Assembly (NCBI GenBank): GCA_001600495.1
Contig: BCKE01000027.1
Span: forward strand, 225,371 to 289,370
Reading direction: 5' to 3'
Source of the DNA: Pilasporangium apinafurcum
Taxonomy: Eukaryota; Oomycota; Peronosporomycetes; Pythiales; Pythiaceae
Length of the DNA: 64,000 nt
The notes beneath the pieces are model-generated. The model did not search any database, had not been told where the DNA came from, and worked only from the letters and a program-made list of their open reading frames with translations. The translations under genes and the position numbers were made by a program. This document shows, in pieces, positions 33,041 through 43,857 of this stretch (position 1 is its first letter; every line of letters starts with the position of its first letter).

Positions 33041-33580
33041 TTACTCGTACGTTGGTATCTCTATGATCTCTCGAGATGAATCGCCTTCTCTTGCAAATGA
33101 ATCATCTTCTCTCACAAACGAATCGCCCTCCGAGTCAAAGATATCCACTACTTCTCGCTCTTGCGCTCCATGGCGTTCATCGTCGTCCTCTTCTTCATCA
33201 TCCTCATCTTCGTCCATGTCATCCTCTTCCATGTCATCCTCATCATCTTCTTCTTCTTCCTCATCCTCTTCTTGCCATATTTCTTCACCTTCAGCAATTA
33301 AACTATTACGCGCACCATTTCCCGATAGACTCGTGTCCATCTGACGTCGCGTCTCCTCCTGAAAACAGTTCTCGCGATGGAATTTCACCCCAATCGGCAC
33401 GGCCGCTTGACGCTCGACCAGTGACTGCACCATGTTCTCCAACGCTGCTTCCTCTCGATCCAATTCGTTAAGGTCCAGTGCGTACGCCTGCATCTCACCC
33501 ATGCGGTAGCTGCTGGCGCCATATAAATCACTGACCGTCGCCATCAGCGCAGGAAACGTTGCCGTTCGTGCATACTCCAT
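33041..33580 (-). CDS. Acidic protein of unknown function
   Basis: An open frame of 179 residues from the ATG at 33580 (MEYARTATFPALMATVSDLY). The first about 90 residues look helical and ordered (ASSYRMGEMQAYALDLNELD, NMVQSLVERQAAVPIGVKF). Then comes a tract of about 40 nearly pure Asp/Glu residues (33175-33280) and a Ser/Asp/Arg tail with repeated DSFxREGDS. The frame extends about 11 codons upstream without an ATG, so a 5' exon may be missing. The plus-strand shadow (Ser-rich) is an artefact of GAA/GAT codons. I do not recognise the family. It lies 130 bp from the divergent ubiquitin-like gene and only 24 bp from the right end of the Fanzor relic. Confidence 0.6.
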   Translation of the reverse strand: MEYARTATFPALMATVSDLYGASSYRMGEMQAYALDLNELDREEAALENMVQSLVERQAAVPIGVKFHRENCFQEETRRQMDTSLSGNGARNSLIAEGEEIWQEEDEEEEEDDEDDMEEDDMDEDEDDEEEDDDERHGAQEREVVDIFDSEGDSFVREDDSFAREGDSSREIIEIPTYE

Positions 33581-33710
33581 CTTTTGGGCCAAATGCTTTA
33601 GCAACCCGCGCACAATTCATCAAATAATTGACATATCAATTCAATTATTAGTTGAAGGAAGGCGAAACGACACAGCAAGCAAGAAGGACGCGATCAACAT
33701 AATCAAAGTA

Positions 33711-34337
33711 ATGATGGCAACGTTACCAGAACTCTCGATTGCTTTGCATGCAAATGACGATGAGCGTAGACGTGAGTCCAAGGAGGAAACCAAGTTTGAT
33801 GGTCTCATGGCGTTACAGGAGGAGCCGGTGCAGGTAGAAAGACGATGAATGTCTTTGGACCCGATGCATTCGTATTGTTATACTTCAGCCTCACATTGGT
33901 GTGCATCCCGGATGCTTATATGTGACTAGGTGAAGTTTATTCTCCCTGATGAATCAACAATAGTTCACGAGGTATTGCCTGCGTGATTGCATCATTTATG
34001 TGCATGGGGGTGTGATTCTCATGGTAAATGGCTTATCGGTTCTTCCTATTCGATGCAGTTCAAAAAAGGACACACGGTCATGGTTCTCAAGAGTTTTCTC
34101 GAGGAAGAATATGACATCAAACCGCAGGACTCTGTAAGTACTACATATAAGACGCGAATGCGCGCTCAAAAAGTATCGAGTGATCGACTCATCTTTACTT
34201 GTTTTGACATACAACAGCAACTGTACTTGGGTGGAGACTTGATGCTCGATCCTTTCTCATTGACCGACTTCAATGCTGTTGCTAACTCTACCTTCATTGA
34301 GATCAACGTACGTCAGGAAGCACACATGCGTAAATAA
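33711..34337 (+). CDS. Small ubiquitin-like-fold protein
   Basis: Four exons, 33711..33833, 33930..33971, 34059..34133 and 34218..34337, all phase 0 with GT-AG introns of 84-96 nt, give 119 residues. The N-terminus is MMATLPELSIALHANDDERR. The spliced domain reads VKFILPDESTIVHEFKKGHT, then VMVLKSFLEEEYDIKPQDSQ and LYLGGDLMLDPFSLTDF, then STFIEINV. This is a beta-hairpin, helix, LYLGG, strand order typical of ubiquitin-like domains. There is no C-terminal Gly-Gly, so it is not a conjugated modifier. I do not recognise a named family. The fold appears only after joining the exons, including a 42-nt one, which supports the gene model. Confidence 0.75.
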
Positions 34338-34411
34338 TGAACCAGAAGAATGCATTTAAGCTTCTCATCTACTCAGTTTGTTTTTTCGCAGCATTTATGC
34401 CCATAATCCAA

Positions 34412-34424
34412 ATGTGGTCCACAT
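34412..34424. promoter_or_regulatory. Palindromic ATGTGGTCCACAT site upstream of NDUFA1
   Basis: A perfect 13-nt palindrome around GTGGTCCAC, ending 126 bp before the NDUFA1 start codon. The core GTGGNCCAC recurs at 39103, 42052 and 50448, each 90-130 bp upstream of another start codon. Confidence 0.45.
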
Positions 34425-34547
34425 CATGTTTTAGTTTGAATGTGGTCTGAATGTTTGAGAATTTATAGAAGGTTACGCGAAGGTGTTGCGTTTGTTGTGT
34501 TGGTGGTTCAGGTGAGCGGCTCAGAAAGCGTCGCTGTTTGGGGGAAG

Positions 34548-34814
34548 ATGCCGTACCAAGTGCTGCCGGGTCTGGCGATCATCGCGGGCGCCTTCACGCT
34601 CATGGGCTTGGGCTTCGGCGCTGTGAACAAGCGCGCTGCGAAGAAGAATCAGCAGGTGATACATAATCTTAAACAAACATCTATCTTGTAGCCGACTGAC
34701 AAGTTCTGGGTCTTTTCGCAGAGTAAACTCCAATTACTGACGGATTGGGATCGGTTGATGGACGAGCGAGACCGGAAGTTATCAGCACGAGCCGCTGCGG
34801 AGACGATAAAGTAG
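34548..34814 (+). CDS. NDUFA1: NADH dehydrogenase 1 alpha subunit 1 (complex I MWFE subunit)
   Basis: Two exons, 34548..34655 and 34722..34814, separated by a 66-nt intron, give 66 residues. The protein reads MPYQVLPGLAIIAGAFTLMG, with one membrane span near the N-terminus, then a basic segment (NKRAAKKNQQ). It continues across the splice with SKLQLLTDWDRLMDERDRKL. The LPGLAII membrane start and the W..LM..RD+++S motif match the MWFE subunit of mitochondrial complex I, at the usual length of about 70 residues. The ATG choice is set by the conserved MPYQVLPG. Confidence 0.88.
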
Positions 34815-35449
34815 TAACGTATTGCGGAAGGGAGAGGATCAGAAAACTATTCGACTTGTTTGATTCAAGTAGTCTCTCCCTCTACTTCCCTTCATTAAGA
34901 CAGTGCGCGCATTCGACAGAGCAAATGGCTTGACGATTGGGAAAGACAGCACTTGGTGATGGAAAACACAAGAAACTTTAAGAAAAAAATGAAAAATGCA
35001 AGCGCTGACGTAGGTTTGATCCAGTGAAGATGATCATAGACTCTCTGGAATCTGTATAACGAAAATATACAGTACACTGCTGTTAGACAATCAAACCAAG
35101 TGTCATGATGTATGCAATAGGCAACTGAAACAGATCTGCTAGTCAAGCAGACAGGGAAGGATGAACACACTGGTGTTCATGGCTTAGTTTTCGGCACGTT
35201 CGTTTGAAACAGTAAAAAAAATCATCCGAAAAATCCTCACTCTGCTATAATCACAGTGCTCTGGATTCTCTCTTTCTCTCACATTGCTTTTCTAACTACA
35301 TGTCTAAGAAACACAAAAACAGGCTGAAGATATCATAGGGATATATACTAGTACAAGCGGGCCATTTTATCCGCGCGCCTCACACACATGAGCAATACCC
35401 TCTCTCTCTCTCTCTCCTTCTCCCAAATTCCCCTCTCTTCTCTCCACGC
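34815..35449. other. Intergenic region
   Basis: 3' ends of the convergent NDUFA1 and CNBP-like genes. It contains a CT microsatellite at about 35399-35416 in the probable CNBP 3'UTR. I see no further gene. Confidence 0.55.
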
Positions 35450-35905
35450 TTAGGTCGCCTTGACACCCGTGCAGTTGCGTGCCCAGTGTCCCGATTCACC
35501 GCACTGGTAGCATTTGTCCGTGTTCGGACCGCTATCTTCCGGGCAATCACGGCGCAAGTGGCCGGTGTTGCCGCAGTGGTGGCACTTGCGCGATTCACGG
35601 ATGTCTTCCGGGCAATCGCGGCGCAAGTGGCCGGTGTTGCCGCAGTTGTGGCACTTTGGTGGAAGCGCATCCTCGGGGCAATCACGACGGATGTGGCCGA
35701 CGTTACCGCAGTTATGGCACGCACGGCCACCCGTGGGGCAATCACGCTTCAAGTGACCAAACTTGCCGCAACCAAAGCAGGCAGCTCCACCACTGTTGAA
35801 TCCACCGTAGCCACCTTCGGCCGATGGCGCTTCAGGGCAGTCACGACGCAAGTGACCAGTGTTGCCGCAGTTGTGACATTTTCGCGTATCAGCTGGAGCT
35901 TCCAT
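35450..35905 (-). CDS. CNBP: CCHC zinc-knuckle protein (CNBP/Gis2 type)
   Basis: 151 residues from the ATG at 35905 (MEAPADTRKCHNCGNTGHLR). Six CX2CX4HX4C knuckles are present: CHNCGNTGHLRRDC twice, CFGCGKFGHLKRDC, CHNCGNVGHIRRDC, CHHCGNTGHLRRDC and CYQCGESGHWARNC. A Gly-rich spacer lies after the first. Proteins of this kind (CNBP, yeast Gis2) bind G-rich single-stranded RNA and DNA and act on translation of target mRNAs. A splice acceptor (ttgcag) 10 nt upstream of the ATG suggests a 5'UTR intron, with the first exon near 36080-36130. Confidence 0.93.
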   Translation of the reverse strand: MEAPADTRKCHNCGNTGHLRRDCPEAPSAEGGYGGFNSGGAACFGCGKFGHLKRDCPTGGRACHNCGNVGHIRRDCPEDALPPKCHNCGNTGHLRRDCPEDIRESRKCHHCGNTGHLRRDCPEDSGPNTDKCYQCGESGHWARNCTGVKAT

Positions 35906-36690
35906 TGTTTGTTTCCTGCAAATCAACAAGATAAGCACACGTCACAGTCAATATTCAGTCAACCCAATTAAATAGATACTGCAATTCACACCATCAACTA
36001 GTTACAAATAGGTATTCAACTAGTAAACAAGTGCATTCACATAAAAACCAAGTAGGATAATCTGTCCACTTGCCGTACCTCTTCGTTTCTCTTTCGCGGA
36101 CGAGTTCCACGCGTTCTCTGCTGCTTTTCTTCCACAGAAATGAACGGCGTGGGTGGTGAAGAATAGAGAGCGAGCAGGTTTTTGATCACTGGAGCTCCCG
36201 GTAGTTGAGGTTTTTAGTGGCCCCGCACGTAAAAACCTCGCTCACATGTGGAGAGGAACACAAAAATATCGAAGAGCTCCGCATGGAGTGGCGGCATGGC
36301 GACATCTATCATCAAAGAGATGTAAGCAGACTAGAAGTGAAAAGGAAGCGACTGTACGCTGCGTTTATTACAACCCGTAAGGAAAATACTTCTCTTCTAG
36401 CTCCCTTACTTCATTCACAATAGAACGATCAGTTTTCCGTGATTGTCTTGCGGATTTGGGAGAGGCGGCCAAGTCTCAACTTTTGTATCCATGTTTCACG
36501 AAGTAATATTTTGACTACAATCGGAATACGAGGTCATTCCTCCTTCAATAGTCAGCATGCACCCGCCGTCACGTATTTTCTGCCAATCATAGAATTGTAA
36601 ATTACTAGCTAAATAGAAACATAATTGGCTATAAATGTGTAAAAAATATATTTTCGACCAATCTACAAGCATAGATGCTCCCATACCTAA
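35906..36690. other. CNBP 5'UTR intron and promoter, then intergenic
   Basis: The part next to 35906 looks like a 5'UTR intron: the acceptor lies at about 35916 and a probable exon near 36070-36130. At 36208-36217 and 36230-36239 the sequences AGGTTTTTA and TAAAAACCTC form an inverted pair 12 bp apart; both are copies of the TAAAAACCT motif seen in other housekeeping promoters here. No gene is recognisable from 36240 to the LMF stop at 36691. Confidence 0.5.
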
Positions 36691-39013
36691 TTAGTCGCGC
36701 TTCAACTTGACTTCAACTTGCCGCACCAAAATGAACATGGCGTTGCGCATGCACGCGCAGATCTTTTTAGCTGTCAAAATACCCATCGCAAGGCATAGAG
36801 GTGAAAGATTCCACTGACACAACATGTCTAGTGTTGTCTCCATCCATACACGCCATGCTGACCGCGTCTTCAACTTCTCTGTACCGATAGACAATACACC
36901 CGAAGGCCAGTGATGGCTGACGAAGGCTGATAATGTCGGATTGCTGCGTTCGATGGCAGGCATATATTCTCGCGCAAACGTCCGCGTCCACCAATTTTGG
37001 GAAGATTTAGTGTCGGATGTGTTGATGATCTCTACTAATGGCAGTGCTCGGTTCCATGTCGTATTCAGTCGAGTGAAGTCGTAATAATAGAGTTGTATCC
37101 GAATAGCCTGCGGAGGGGAATCTGGAAATGGATCACGACTTGTTTCCAACAAATTTTTTACAGTCGGTGAGCCCTGCAACAGTTTATGTACCAGATGCAC
37201 GATCCACGGGGCGCTTTGGTAGTTCCCTAGTGCTGCAAACCACATTTGCCAATCCAGTCGTGGTTGGAATGGTGTTACGAGACGAGGAGCTACGTTCACA
37301 TCACCTGGCTTGTAAAGAAAATGATATGGTTTCCACGTCTGGCCATTGTCGGCTGTGCCTTCAATTATTAACTCTGGTCGTGCTACAATGGAAACTTGCT
37401 GGCCATTGTGCTCGATCGTGCCCATCCCTGTCATCATTCGAAAGAGTCCGTAGGGGCTCGTAATCCGATATTTTTCTGTTGTCACGTACGCTGCAAGCAT
37501 GAAAGGTGGCAATGTCTGCTGGAATGGATGGTCTAAGATGGACAGTGTGACGGCACTCGAGCTGAAAATCCACAAACTAACTGCTGTTGTGAAGAGAAGG
37601 TAGAATACACCGCAAACAAATCCGCATCGTGATAAATTGTTGCGTCGGGTGAGAGTAAACCGAAGGAATTGCCACACTGCTGCAAACACAATCACAGAAC
37701 CGGCAAAGGCAGTACAAAGCGGAAGCACTCTACCGATCCATACTTGGACATCCTCAACCGTGAGTAAGAACTGCACTTGTGTCGCCAACAATATATCCTC
37801 CCATGTATACTCTGGCGGTAGATGTCCAACTCTCATCGAAAACATTTCCATGGATGTGTAAATACAAAATCCGATCGTCATCACCCACAGCAGTCTCGCT
37901 ACGGACCGATTCTTCTGGAAGCTTTGCCATTTTGCATCAATGTTAGAAATCCAACTTGCGTCTCGGTCACTCAAATTCGTTGATTGGTTGTCAGCAATAT
38001 CCAGCACTGCAATGGCCAAAATTATGGATAAAATGTTGAAAAAGTTGTAATTTCCCGATAAAAGTATAGGAATCTGAAGCGCAGTTTGTGAGATAGCACC
38101 AAACCATCGAAGTGTCAGTGGTGGAGCGAGGAGGAAGAATGTCCATGGTCCTTCAATTAGGAGCGTCGCAGCCACAGCCAAGCGGTTGATAATCGGCTAT
38201 CATCAATGCACCGCTGCTGGTGAGGAACAGTTATACAAGTAAGGGTAGATGATTGTTTTTAGTGTTGAAACGTACCGGTGACTGATGTGCATACCAGCTA
38301 AGTGGTAGTGGCAGCGGCTGTGTCGCATAGTGGAAATCCAGTGCCGTTAATCCCAGCCAGCTTGGACATCTCGATTGGATTTTGACACATCCGGACATGA
38401 GCATAAACTTGAAGAACAGAAAGCGCAAGGTCCAGGCTGCCGCAGCTGGCGTCTCAAATATGTCTATGCTGGTTTCCGTTGCTTGAGCCGATGCAGATGA
38501 CCTCCACCATGGTGCCAACCATATTGCAAGAAATCCGACTTCCAATAACAATGCATCCCATTGGAACTGCAAGAACGTTTGCCCACATTGTGTGACTGAG
38601 AGATAGCAGATCCATAAAAATGTCATCCAGAGCGTGGTGCGACACGAACGCTGAGCAATTCCACACAACGCAGCCGTCGCACCTGCGAGGCAAATCACTT
38701 CCAACATGAACACTGACGACCAGTGCAATGGTTCATGGAACCACACCAACGTCGGATACAGCAAGATACGCTGCCATGGTGAGCTTTGCGCCAATAATTC
38801 GTTGCGCTGTTTGAGCTTTTCCAGAAAGATCGCAACAGGTTCTAATCCATCCCTGATATACGAAGAACATTAGCATCTCATTGTTATCAAATCATGAGCC
38901 ATGTTGACTTACTCGCCATAAAGACCGCGGATCTGGGAACGGATGGACACGAACGCTATGGCGTACACTGCACAAATTGCAATGAGGAAAAAATCACGTG
39001 GAAAGCGTAGCAT
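36691..39013 (-). CDS. LMF1: Lipase maturation factor family membrane protein
   Basis: Three exons, 39013..38913, 38852..38276 and 38196..36691, give 727 residues. Introns are 60 and 79 nt, GT-AG. The protein starts MLRFPRDFFLIAICAVYAIA, then LYGEDGLEPVAIFL across the first splice. Several membrane spans follow, and the luminal family signature: YRITSPYGLFRMMTGMG, RPELIIEGTADNGQTW, FLYKPGDVNVAPRLV and FQPRLDWQMWFAALG. LMF proteins sit in the ER and help secretory lipases fold and dimerise; that function is established in animals, and the protist role is inference. The second splice uses the acceptor GATAG rather than the nearer CACCAG, because only this gives PIINRLAVAATLLIEGPW in frame. Confidence 0.9.
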
Positions 39014-40036
39014 CCGTCCAGTAGAGAGCAACAGTCACAAGTGATGGCCATCAAAGATTTCGCCTTCGGATGTTCACGCCGTCGGATTTGAGCAGATTTG
39101 ATGTGGACCACGCTATTACTCAACGACCTCAATTAAGTATCCGAACTCTCCTAGTTTATAACCAGTATGTCGTGGACTTGAAGTTTATATAGATAGTTGT
39201 GTATCCACTTGACGCGCACGGCTCTGGCCGTGATGGCGTGGACTTGAAGTTTTTGTATTGCACAAACCCACCAATAATTGCGCCATGCGCGATAGAATTC
39301 CCATTGACTTAGTCTTTGTATACCGAGGCCATGTCTCATTTTCGAGCACACAACCAGGTTCTGTAAAATATGCGCCTATAGGTTGCCTCGAGATGTTAAG
39401 TACTCGTGTTCTACCACTCTTGTGGTTTCAATCGACGCGCCAGCGTCTGTCTCGAATTGTTTTACGTAACATATGTGGTTATTCAGAATTGCTGGCCATT
39501 CAATTTTCAATCCGCGACAACCACAAAAGCGAAAGAGAGCATCAACACCTTCATGTTCGTGCAGACGTACGTTGATATTGAAGTTCCACCGTTGCCTGGT
39601 ATACGTACAGTTCCCAACACACCCTGTATAAAACATTCAATACAAATTTCCATATATTTGGTTCATCTCATCCACACTATGCGCTTTTTATCCCCACTAT
39701 ATCTGAACAGGGTAGGGCTATTCCTTTAGTGTATTGAAAGCAGTGACGCATCGGTTTCATCGTCGCTTTTGCTGGATTTGACGCCTCTGATTGGTCAAAT
39801 ACCATACAAAATAAGCCAATCCCGTTCGTGTCGACGAAGCCTATAAGGTTTTAACTAACAAGGTTTTTTGTTCCAAAGTCAACAACTTACCTTACAAGAT
39901 CATCATTACTCCACCACCACTGAGCGGATCTTTTCCCAAGGCGAAGGGGGCGAAAAGAACCAAAGCGCCATAGTAGAATTTTCCGTCGAGCGTGCTTGTC
40001 TTCTTCGTCACTCTACTTATATAGAAGCTTTCAGAG
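39014..40036. other. Intergenic region, about 1 kb (divergent promoters of LMF and PEPCK)
   Basis: No recognisable gene. It holds the GTGGACCAC site (39103), a 16-nt direct repeat CGTGGACTTGAAGTTT at 39171-39186 and 39237-39252, and two reverse copies of the AAAACCTT motif at 39846-39853 and 39860-39868 upstream of PEPCK. The overlapping ORFs of about 105 codons on both strands show no motif. Confidence 0.5.
39103..39111. promoter_or_regulatory. GTGGACCAC palindrome upstream of LMF
   Basis: A 9-nt palindrome located 90 bp upstream of the LMF start codon (gene on the minus strand). It is one of four GTGGNCCAC sites in this window in similar positions. Confidence 0.4.
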
Positions 40037-41734
40037 ATGTTTACCTCTGCTTTGCGTGCGAGTCTGCGATTGCAGCGCCAGAGTGTGCTAAAGAATGCGT
40101 CTGTGTCACCATTCTTAATGCGCAACTTTAGCTCCAACACTGCTGCTTCGGCACTTGGCTTGGAAAAATTTGGCATTACCAACAACAAGACCAAGGTTTT
40201 CCGCAACTTGAGCTATGAAGAGATCGCCAAGCACGAAGAAGCCAACAAGGAAGGTCAGTTCGTTAAGAATGGCACGTACACGATCGACACGGGCAAGTTC
40301 ACCGGTCGCTCACCCAAGGACAAGTACTTTGTCGACCAAGAACCCTCGAACAAGAACATTTGGTGGGGGGACATCAACCAGCCGATTAAGGCTGACGTCT
40401 TTGATGACTTGTACGCCAAGGCGACCAAGCACTACGAAAACGCTGACAAAGTCTATGTCTTCGATGGGTACGCCGGTGCGAATGCCAACTCGCGCAAGAA
40501 AGTGCGCTTCATCACCGAATTGGCCTGGCAACACCATTTCGTGACCAACATGTTCTTGCGTCCACAGACTCGTGAAGAAATTGAAAATTTTGAACCAGAT
40601 TTCACGATTGTCAACGCTTGCAAGGTCACGAACCCGGACTACAAGAAGCAGGGCTTGAAATCTGACGTGTTTGTCGCGTTCAACATTGAAAAAGATGTCG
40701 CGGTCATTGGTGGCACCTGGTACGGTGGTGAAATGAAAAAGGGTATCTTTAGTATGATGAACTACTGGTTGCCACTCGACGGCATCATGGCTATGCACTG
40801 TTCCGCTAACAAGGGCAAGAACGGTGACACGGCACTCTTCTTTGGCCTTTCCGGTACGGGTAAGACCACACTCTCGGCCGATCCCCACCGTTATTTGATT
40901 GGTGATGATGAGCATGGCTGGGATGATGAAGGTATCTTCAACTTTGAAGGTGGTTGCTATGCCAAGACCATTAACCTCAGCCAAGAGAACGAACCCGATA
41001 TCTACAATGCCATCAAGCGCGATGCACTGTTGGAGAATGTGTTTGTCGATTCCAAGACCAGCGAACCAGACTACTACAACACCTCCAAGACTGAGAATGG
41101 CCGTGTGTCGTACCCAATCTACCACATCCCGAACCACGAACCAACCTCGAGCGGTGGCCACCCTGAGAACATCGTTTTCTTGACTTGTGACGCTTATGGT
41201 GTGCTTCCCCCTGTGTCCAAGTTGACCGATGGCCAAGCGATGTACCATTTCTTGTCGGGTTACACCGCTAAGGTCGCTGGTACTGAACGTGGTGTGACGG
41301 AACCCACCGCAACATTCAGTGCATGCTTCGGTGCTGCGTTCTTGCCTTTGCACCCAACGAAATATGCTGACTTACTGCAGAAGAAGTTACAGAAGCACAA
41401 GACGTCGGTGTACTTGGTCAACACTGGCTGGACTGGTGGCGGCTACGGTGTTGGCAAGCGCATGAGTATCAAGGATACGCGTGCATGCATTGACGCGATC
41501 CTTGATGGATCCATCAAGAAGACCGAGTTCACGACTGATCCAGTATTTGGGTTTGAAGTGCCCAAGACCTTAGGTTCTGTCTCGCCAAACGTGCTGAATC
41601 CTCGTGAAGCCTGGAGTGACAAGTCTGCGTATGATGTCACGGCCAAAAAGCTCGCTGACATGTTCCAGAAGAACTTCCAGAAGTACATCTCGAAGGACCA
41701 CACCGATTACTCGTCGTTCGGCCCCAAGGCATAA
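40037..41734 (+). CDS. PCK: Phosphoenolpyruvate carboxykinase (ATP)
   Basis: Single exon, 565 residues. It catalyses oxaloacetate + ATP to phosphoenolpyruvate + CO2 + ADP, the entry step of gluconeogenesis. Signatures of the ATP-dependent class are substrate loop [34 protein letters not shown], the P-loop [16 protein letters not shown] (about residue 270), [11 protein letters not shown] (metal site) and [15 protein letters not shown]. The first about 40 residues ([20 protein letters not shown], then MRNFSS) are basic and hydroxylated, a probable mitochondrial presequence absent from bacterial and yeast forms. Codon use is highly biased, as in AHCY, indicating high expression. Confidence 0.97.
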   Translation: MFTSALRASLRLQRQSVLKNASVSPFLMRNFSSNTAASALGLEKFGITNNKTKVFRNLSYEEIAKHEEANKEGQFVKNGTYTIDTGKFTGRSPKDKYFVDQEPSNKNIWWGDINQPIKADVFDDLYAKATKHYENADKVYVFDGYAGANANSRKKVRFITELAWQHHFVTNMFLRPQTREEIENFEPDFTIVNACKVTNPDYKKQGLKSDVFVAFNIEKDVAVIGGTWYGGEMKKGIFSMMNYWLPLDGIMAMHCSANKGKNGDTALFFGLSGTGKTTLSADPHRYLIGDDEHGWDDEGIFNFEGGCYAKTINLSQENEPDIYNAIKRDALLENVFVDSKTSEPDYYNTSKTENGRVSYPIYHIPNHEPTSSGGHPENIVFLTCDAYGVLPPVSKLTDGQAMYHFLSGYTAKVAGTERGVTEPTATFSACFGAAFLPLHPTKYADLLQKKLQKHKTSVYLVNTGWTGGGYGVGKRMSIKDTRACIDAILDGSIKKTEFTTDPVFGFEVPKTLGSVSPNVLNPREAWSDKSAYDVTAKKLADMFQKNFQKYISKDHTDYSSFGPKA

Positions 41735-42185
41735 AGCATCTACCTGGCGCTTGTATGTAAGCAACGGTGAAGAATAGACGTTTGTCGTTTTTGGTTGTGG
41801 ATTGTATATCAGGAATGCGATCTTTGCAATCTGCGGCGATCGAAATTGTTCAAAAAGGATACACGGAGAGACAGTAGCAAGAGCCAAGAAAGCTCGAATT
41901 AATATATTTTTGCCCATGAAAAAACGGAACATGCAATGTCTTGTATAGAGTGAATTGGTTTGTCAGGAAGAGCTGAGCACAAGTGTGCGCAGGTTGACAT
42001 GCATTGTCAAATCTGTAGTCCACATATAAGTTAAAGTTGGATCAAAATAGTGTGGTCCACGTCGTTTATGATTGAAGTTGCTAATTTTAGGCGTTATGCT
42101 TCATCTCCTTTTTCCATGTCCAAGAGCTGTAGTCGCGGACGTGACGAAGGAAACGAAACAAGACGATCTAACACACGCGTTTGCC
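41735..42185. other. Intergenic region
   Basis: PEPCK 3'UTR followed by the ARL6 promoter with a GTGGTCCAC site (listed separately). The frame is open upstream of the ARL6 ATG to about 42072, but those residues are unlike the family. No gene seen. Confidence 0.5.
42052..42060. promoter_or_regulatory. GTGGTCCAC palindrome upstream of ARL6
   Basis: It ends 126 bp before the ARL6 start codon, the same spacing as the site before NDUFA1. Part of the recurring GTGGNCCAC set. Confidence 0.4.
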
Positions 42186-42992
42186 ATGGGGATGTTTAAG
42201 CAGTTGACCAATGCACTAGGCTTCAAGAAGACTCAGGTGCGTATCTTGATCGTCGGACTCGATAACAGCGGCAAAACAACACTCGTAAACCACCTCAAGC
42301 CCAAGAAATCGCAGTCGCGAGAAGTCGTCCCAACGATTGGCTTCCAAGTCGACGAATTCAGCAAGAACAACCTGAACTTCACAGTATTTGATATGTCTGG
42401 ACAGGTATGCAGAGCGAATGTGTGATCAATTTGATGCGTTAAACTTCTGGTAATAAGGTGTCTGACTTGTTCATTCGCTTAGAGCCGATACAGGAGCCTT
42501 TGGGAGAATTACTACAGCGACGTGCAGGTATAGATCAAATGCTTGCGCTTGACCATCAATAAAAGATCAGTGGAAGAGCTTTGCATGTTCATGGTGTATG
42601 CTTTGCACATATGTTTAGGCGATTATTTATGTTTTGGATTCGACGGATACCATTCGCATGTGCGTGGCGAAGGACGAACTTGAACAATTGGTCGAGCATA
42701 AGGAGCTCGTAGGGAAAAAGATTCCGATTCTATTCTTTGCCAACAAAATGGATCTCGCCACGGCCATGACCCCTGTGGAATGCATGGAACAGCTTGAACT
42801 GGAGAAATTGACGGGCAAATCCTGGCACATCACGTACGTTTCGATATCGTATCTCTTTTGTGCAAAACATGAAATGTTGATAATCAAAATAACGTTCTCT
42901 ATAGAGCGAGCAATGCCATCACTGGGCGAGGTGTGGAGGAAGGCATCGCCTGGCTGGCCGACCAATTCGTTAAGGGAAAGTCCAGGAAATAG
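42186..42992 (+). CDS. ARL6: ARF-like small GTPase ARL6 (BBS3)
   Basis: Four exons, 42186..42404, 42483..42527, 42619..42833 and 42905..42992, give 188 residues, the length of ARL6. It has the myristoylation-type start MGMFKQLTNALGFKK, the P-loop GLDNSGKTTLVNHL, switch I VVPTIGFQVDEF, switch II FDMSGQSRYRSLWENYY, the NKMD guanine motif in FFANKMDLATA, and the C-terminal ASNAITGRGVEEGIAWL. ARL6 recruits the BBSome to membranes for ciliary trafficking, so its presence implies a flagellated stage. It is convergent with CFAP20, another flagellar gene, with 174 bp between the stops. Confidence 0.94.
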
Positions 42993-43166
42993 AGATGCCA
43001 ACAGAATACACGCTCGATTCTTTTACATCGTACCATTGACTTTATCACGTAGTTCAATCGGAACAGCAATGATAAAAAAACGGATGGAGTATTAGTAATA
43101 AGACCTAGGCAAATCAACAAACTTCCTTCTCTCTTTTTTCTGGGATCAGCACCTTTTGGGTATGAT

Positions 43167-43857
43167 CTACATGGTTTGCTCAGCTGGAGCATGCTGCTTC
43201 TGCTGATCGCCGGTATTGTTTGCCTTTGGCACGGGCAAGAACAGCTTAAACTCGGGTGGGAGCTCTTCTTCTGAGTATAATCGATCAGAAAAGTAAATGC
43301 GGCGGATGCGGCAATTGGCATGGATTTGCACTCGCAGTGTCTCAATGTAGTTCGTGCCATACGCGCGTCGCGTAAAGTCCGAGAGATTAAATTGGATCTG
43401 ATTCCATCCTTCGTCCAGTCGCATGGGCATCGTACAGATGAATGGCTTGACACGTGTGGAGCTCTGGTAATTGGACGCACGGAATCGGCGGCGCACGTTT
43501 TTATCATCGAGCACTTGCACCTCAAAGGTGAAATATTTCTTCAAGTTCTTGATGATCATGACCAAGAATGGCAATTTGATGCCCAATGTCTTCGCCGGCT
43601 GCGCAGGGCAAGTGATGAAATTGGTGCTGACATTTGTTCCCATGATCTCCAACACGGACGATTGGATGTCCTGGTCCGTAATACGCTTGATGTGACCATT
43701 GCGCACTTGCTTGTCCCAGATTTGCAGCGGTTTACTCCTATGCATATCAAGAAGCAGTATTCAGCACATTGCCTCATTCTTCATAGTCAGATAAATGGAC
43801 GCACCCGATGCTGTAAAGGATGGAGAGGAATCCGGACTGGAATGTGTTCTTGAACAT
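43167..43857 (-). CDS. CFAP20: Cilia and flagella-associated protein 20 (Bug22/GTL3)
   Basis: Two exons, 43857..43805 and 43737..43167, with a 67-nt intron (donor gtgcgt), give 207 residues. The protein reads [20 protein letters not shown], then [40 protein letters not shown] and [20 protein letters not shown], one of the most conserved ciliary proteins. CFAP20 is an inner-junction protein of axonemal doublets and basal bodies. The tail after [10 protein letters not shown] is extended and Gln/His/Ala-rich. Family call is certain. Confidence 0.97.

Noticed and set aside
33063-33344. Plus-strand Ser-rich ORF
   Set aside because: Reverse complement of the Asp/Glu codon run of the acidic minus-strand gene; low-complexity shadow.
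34512-34547. Earlier in-frame start for NDUFA1 (VSGSESVAVWGK...)
   Set aside because: The upstream residues do not fit the family, whose conserved membrane start coincides with MPYQVLPG at 34548.
35486-35971. Plus-strand ORF of 161 codons with repeats opposite the zinc-knuckle gene
   Set aside because: Its periodicity is the antisense image of six repeated CCHC knuckles.
40310-41353. A 347-codon open frame antisense to PEPCK
   Set aside because: The same codon-bias effect; sequence has no family resemblance and the PEPCK frame explains the region.
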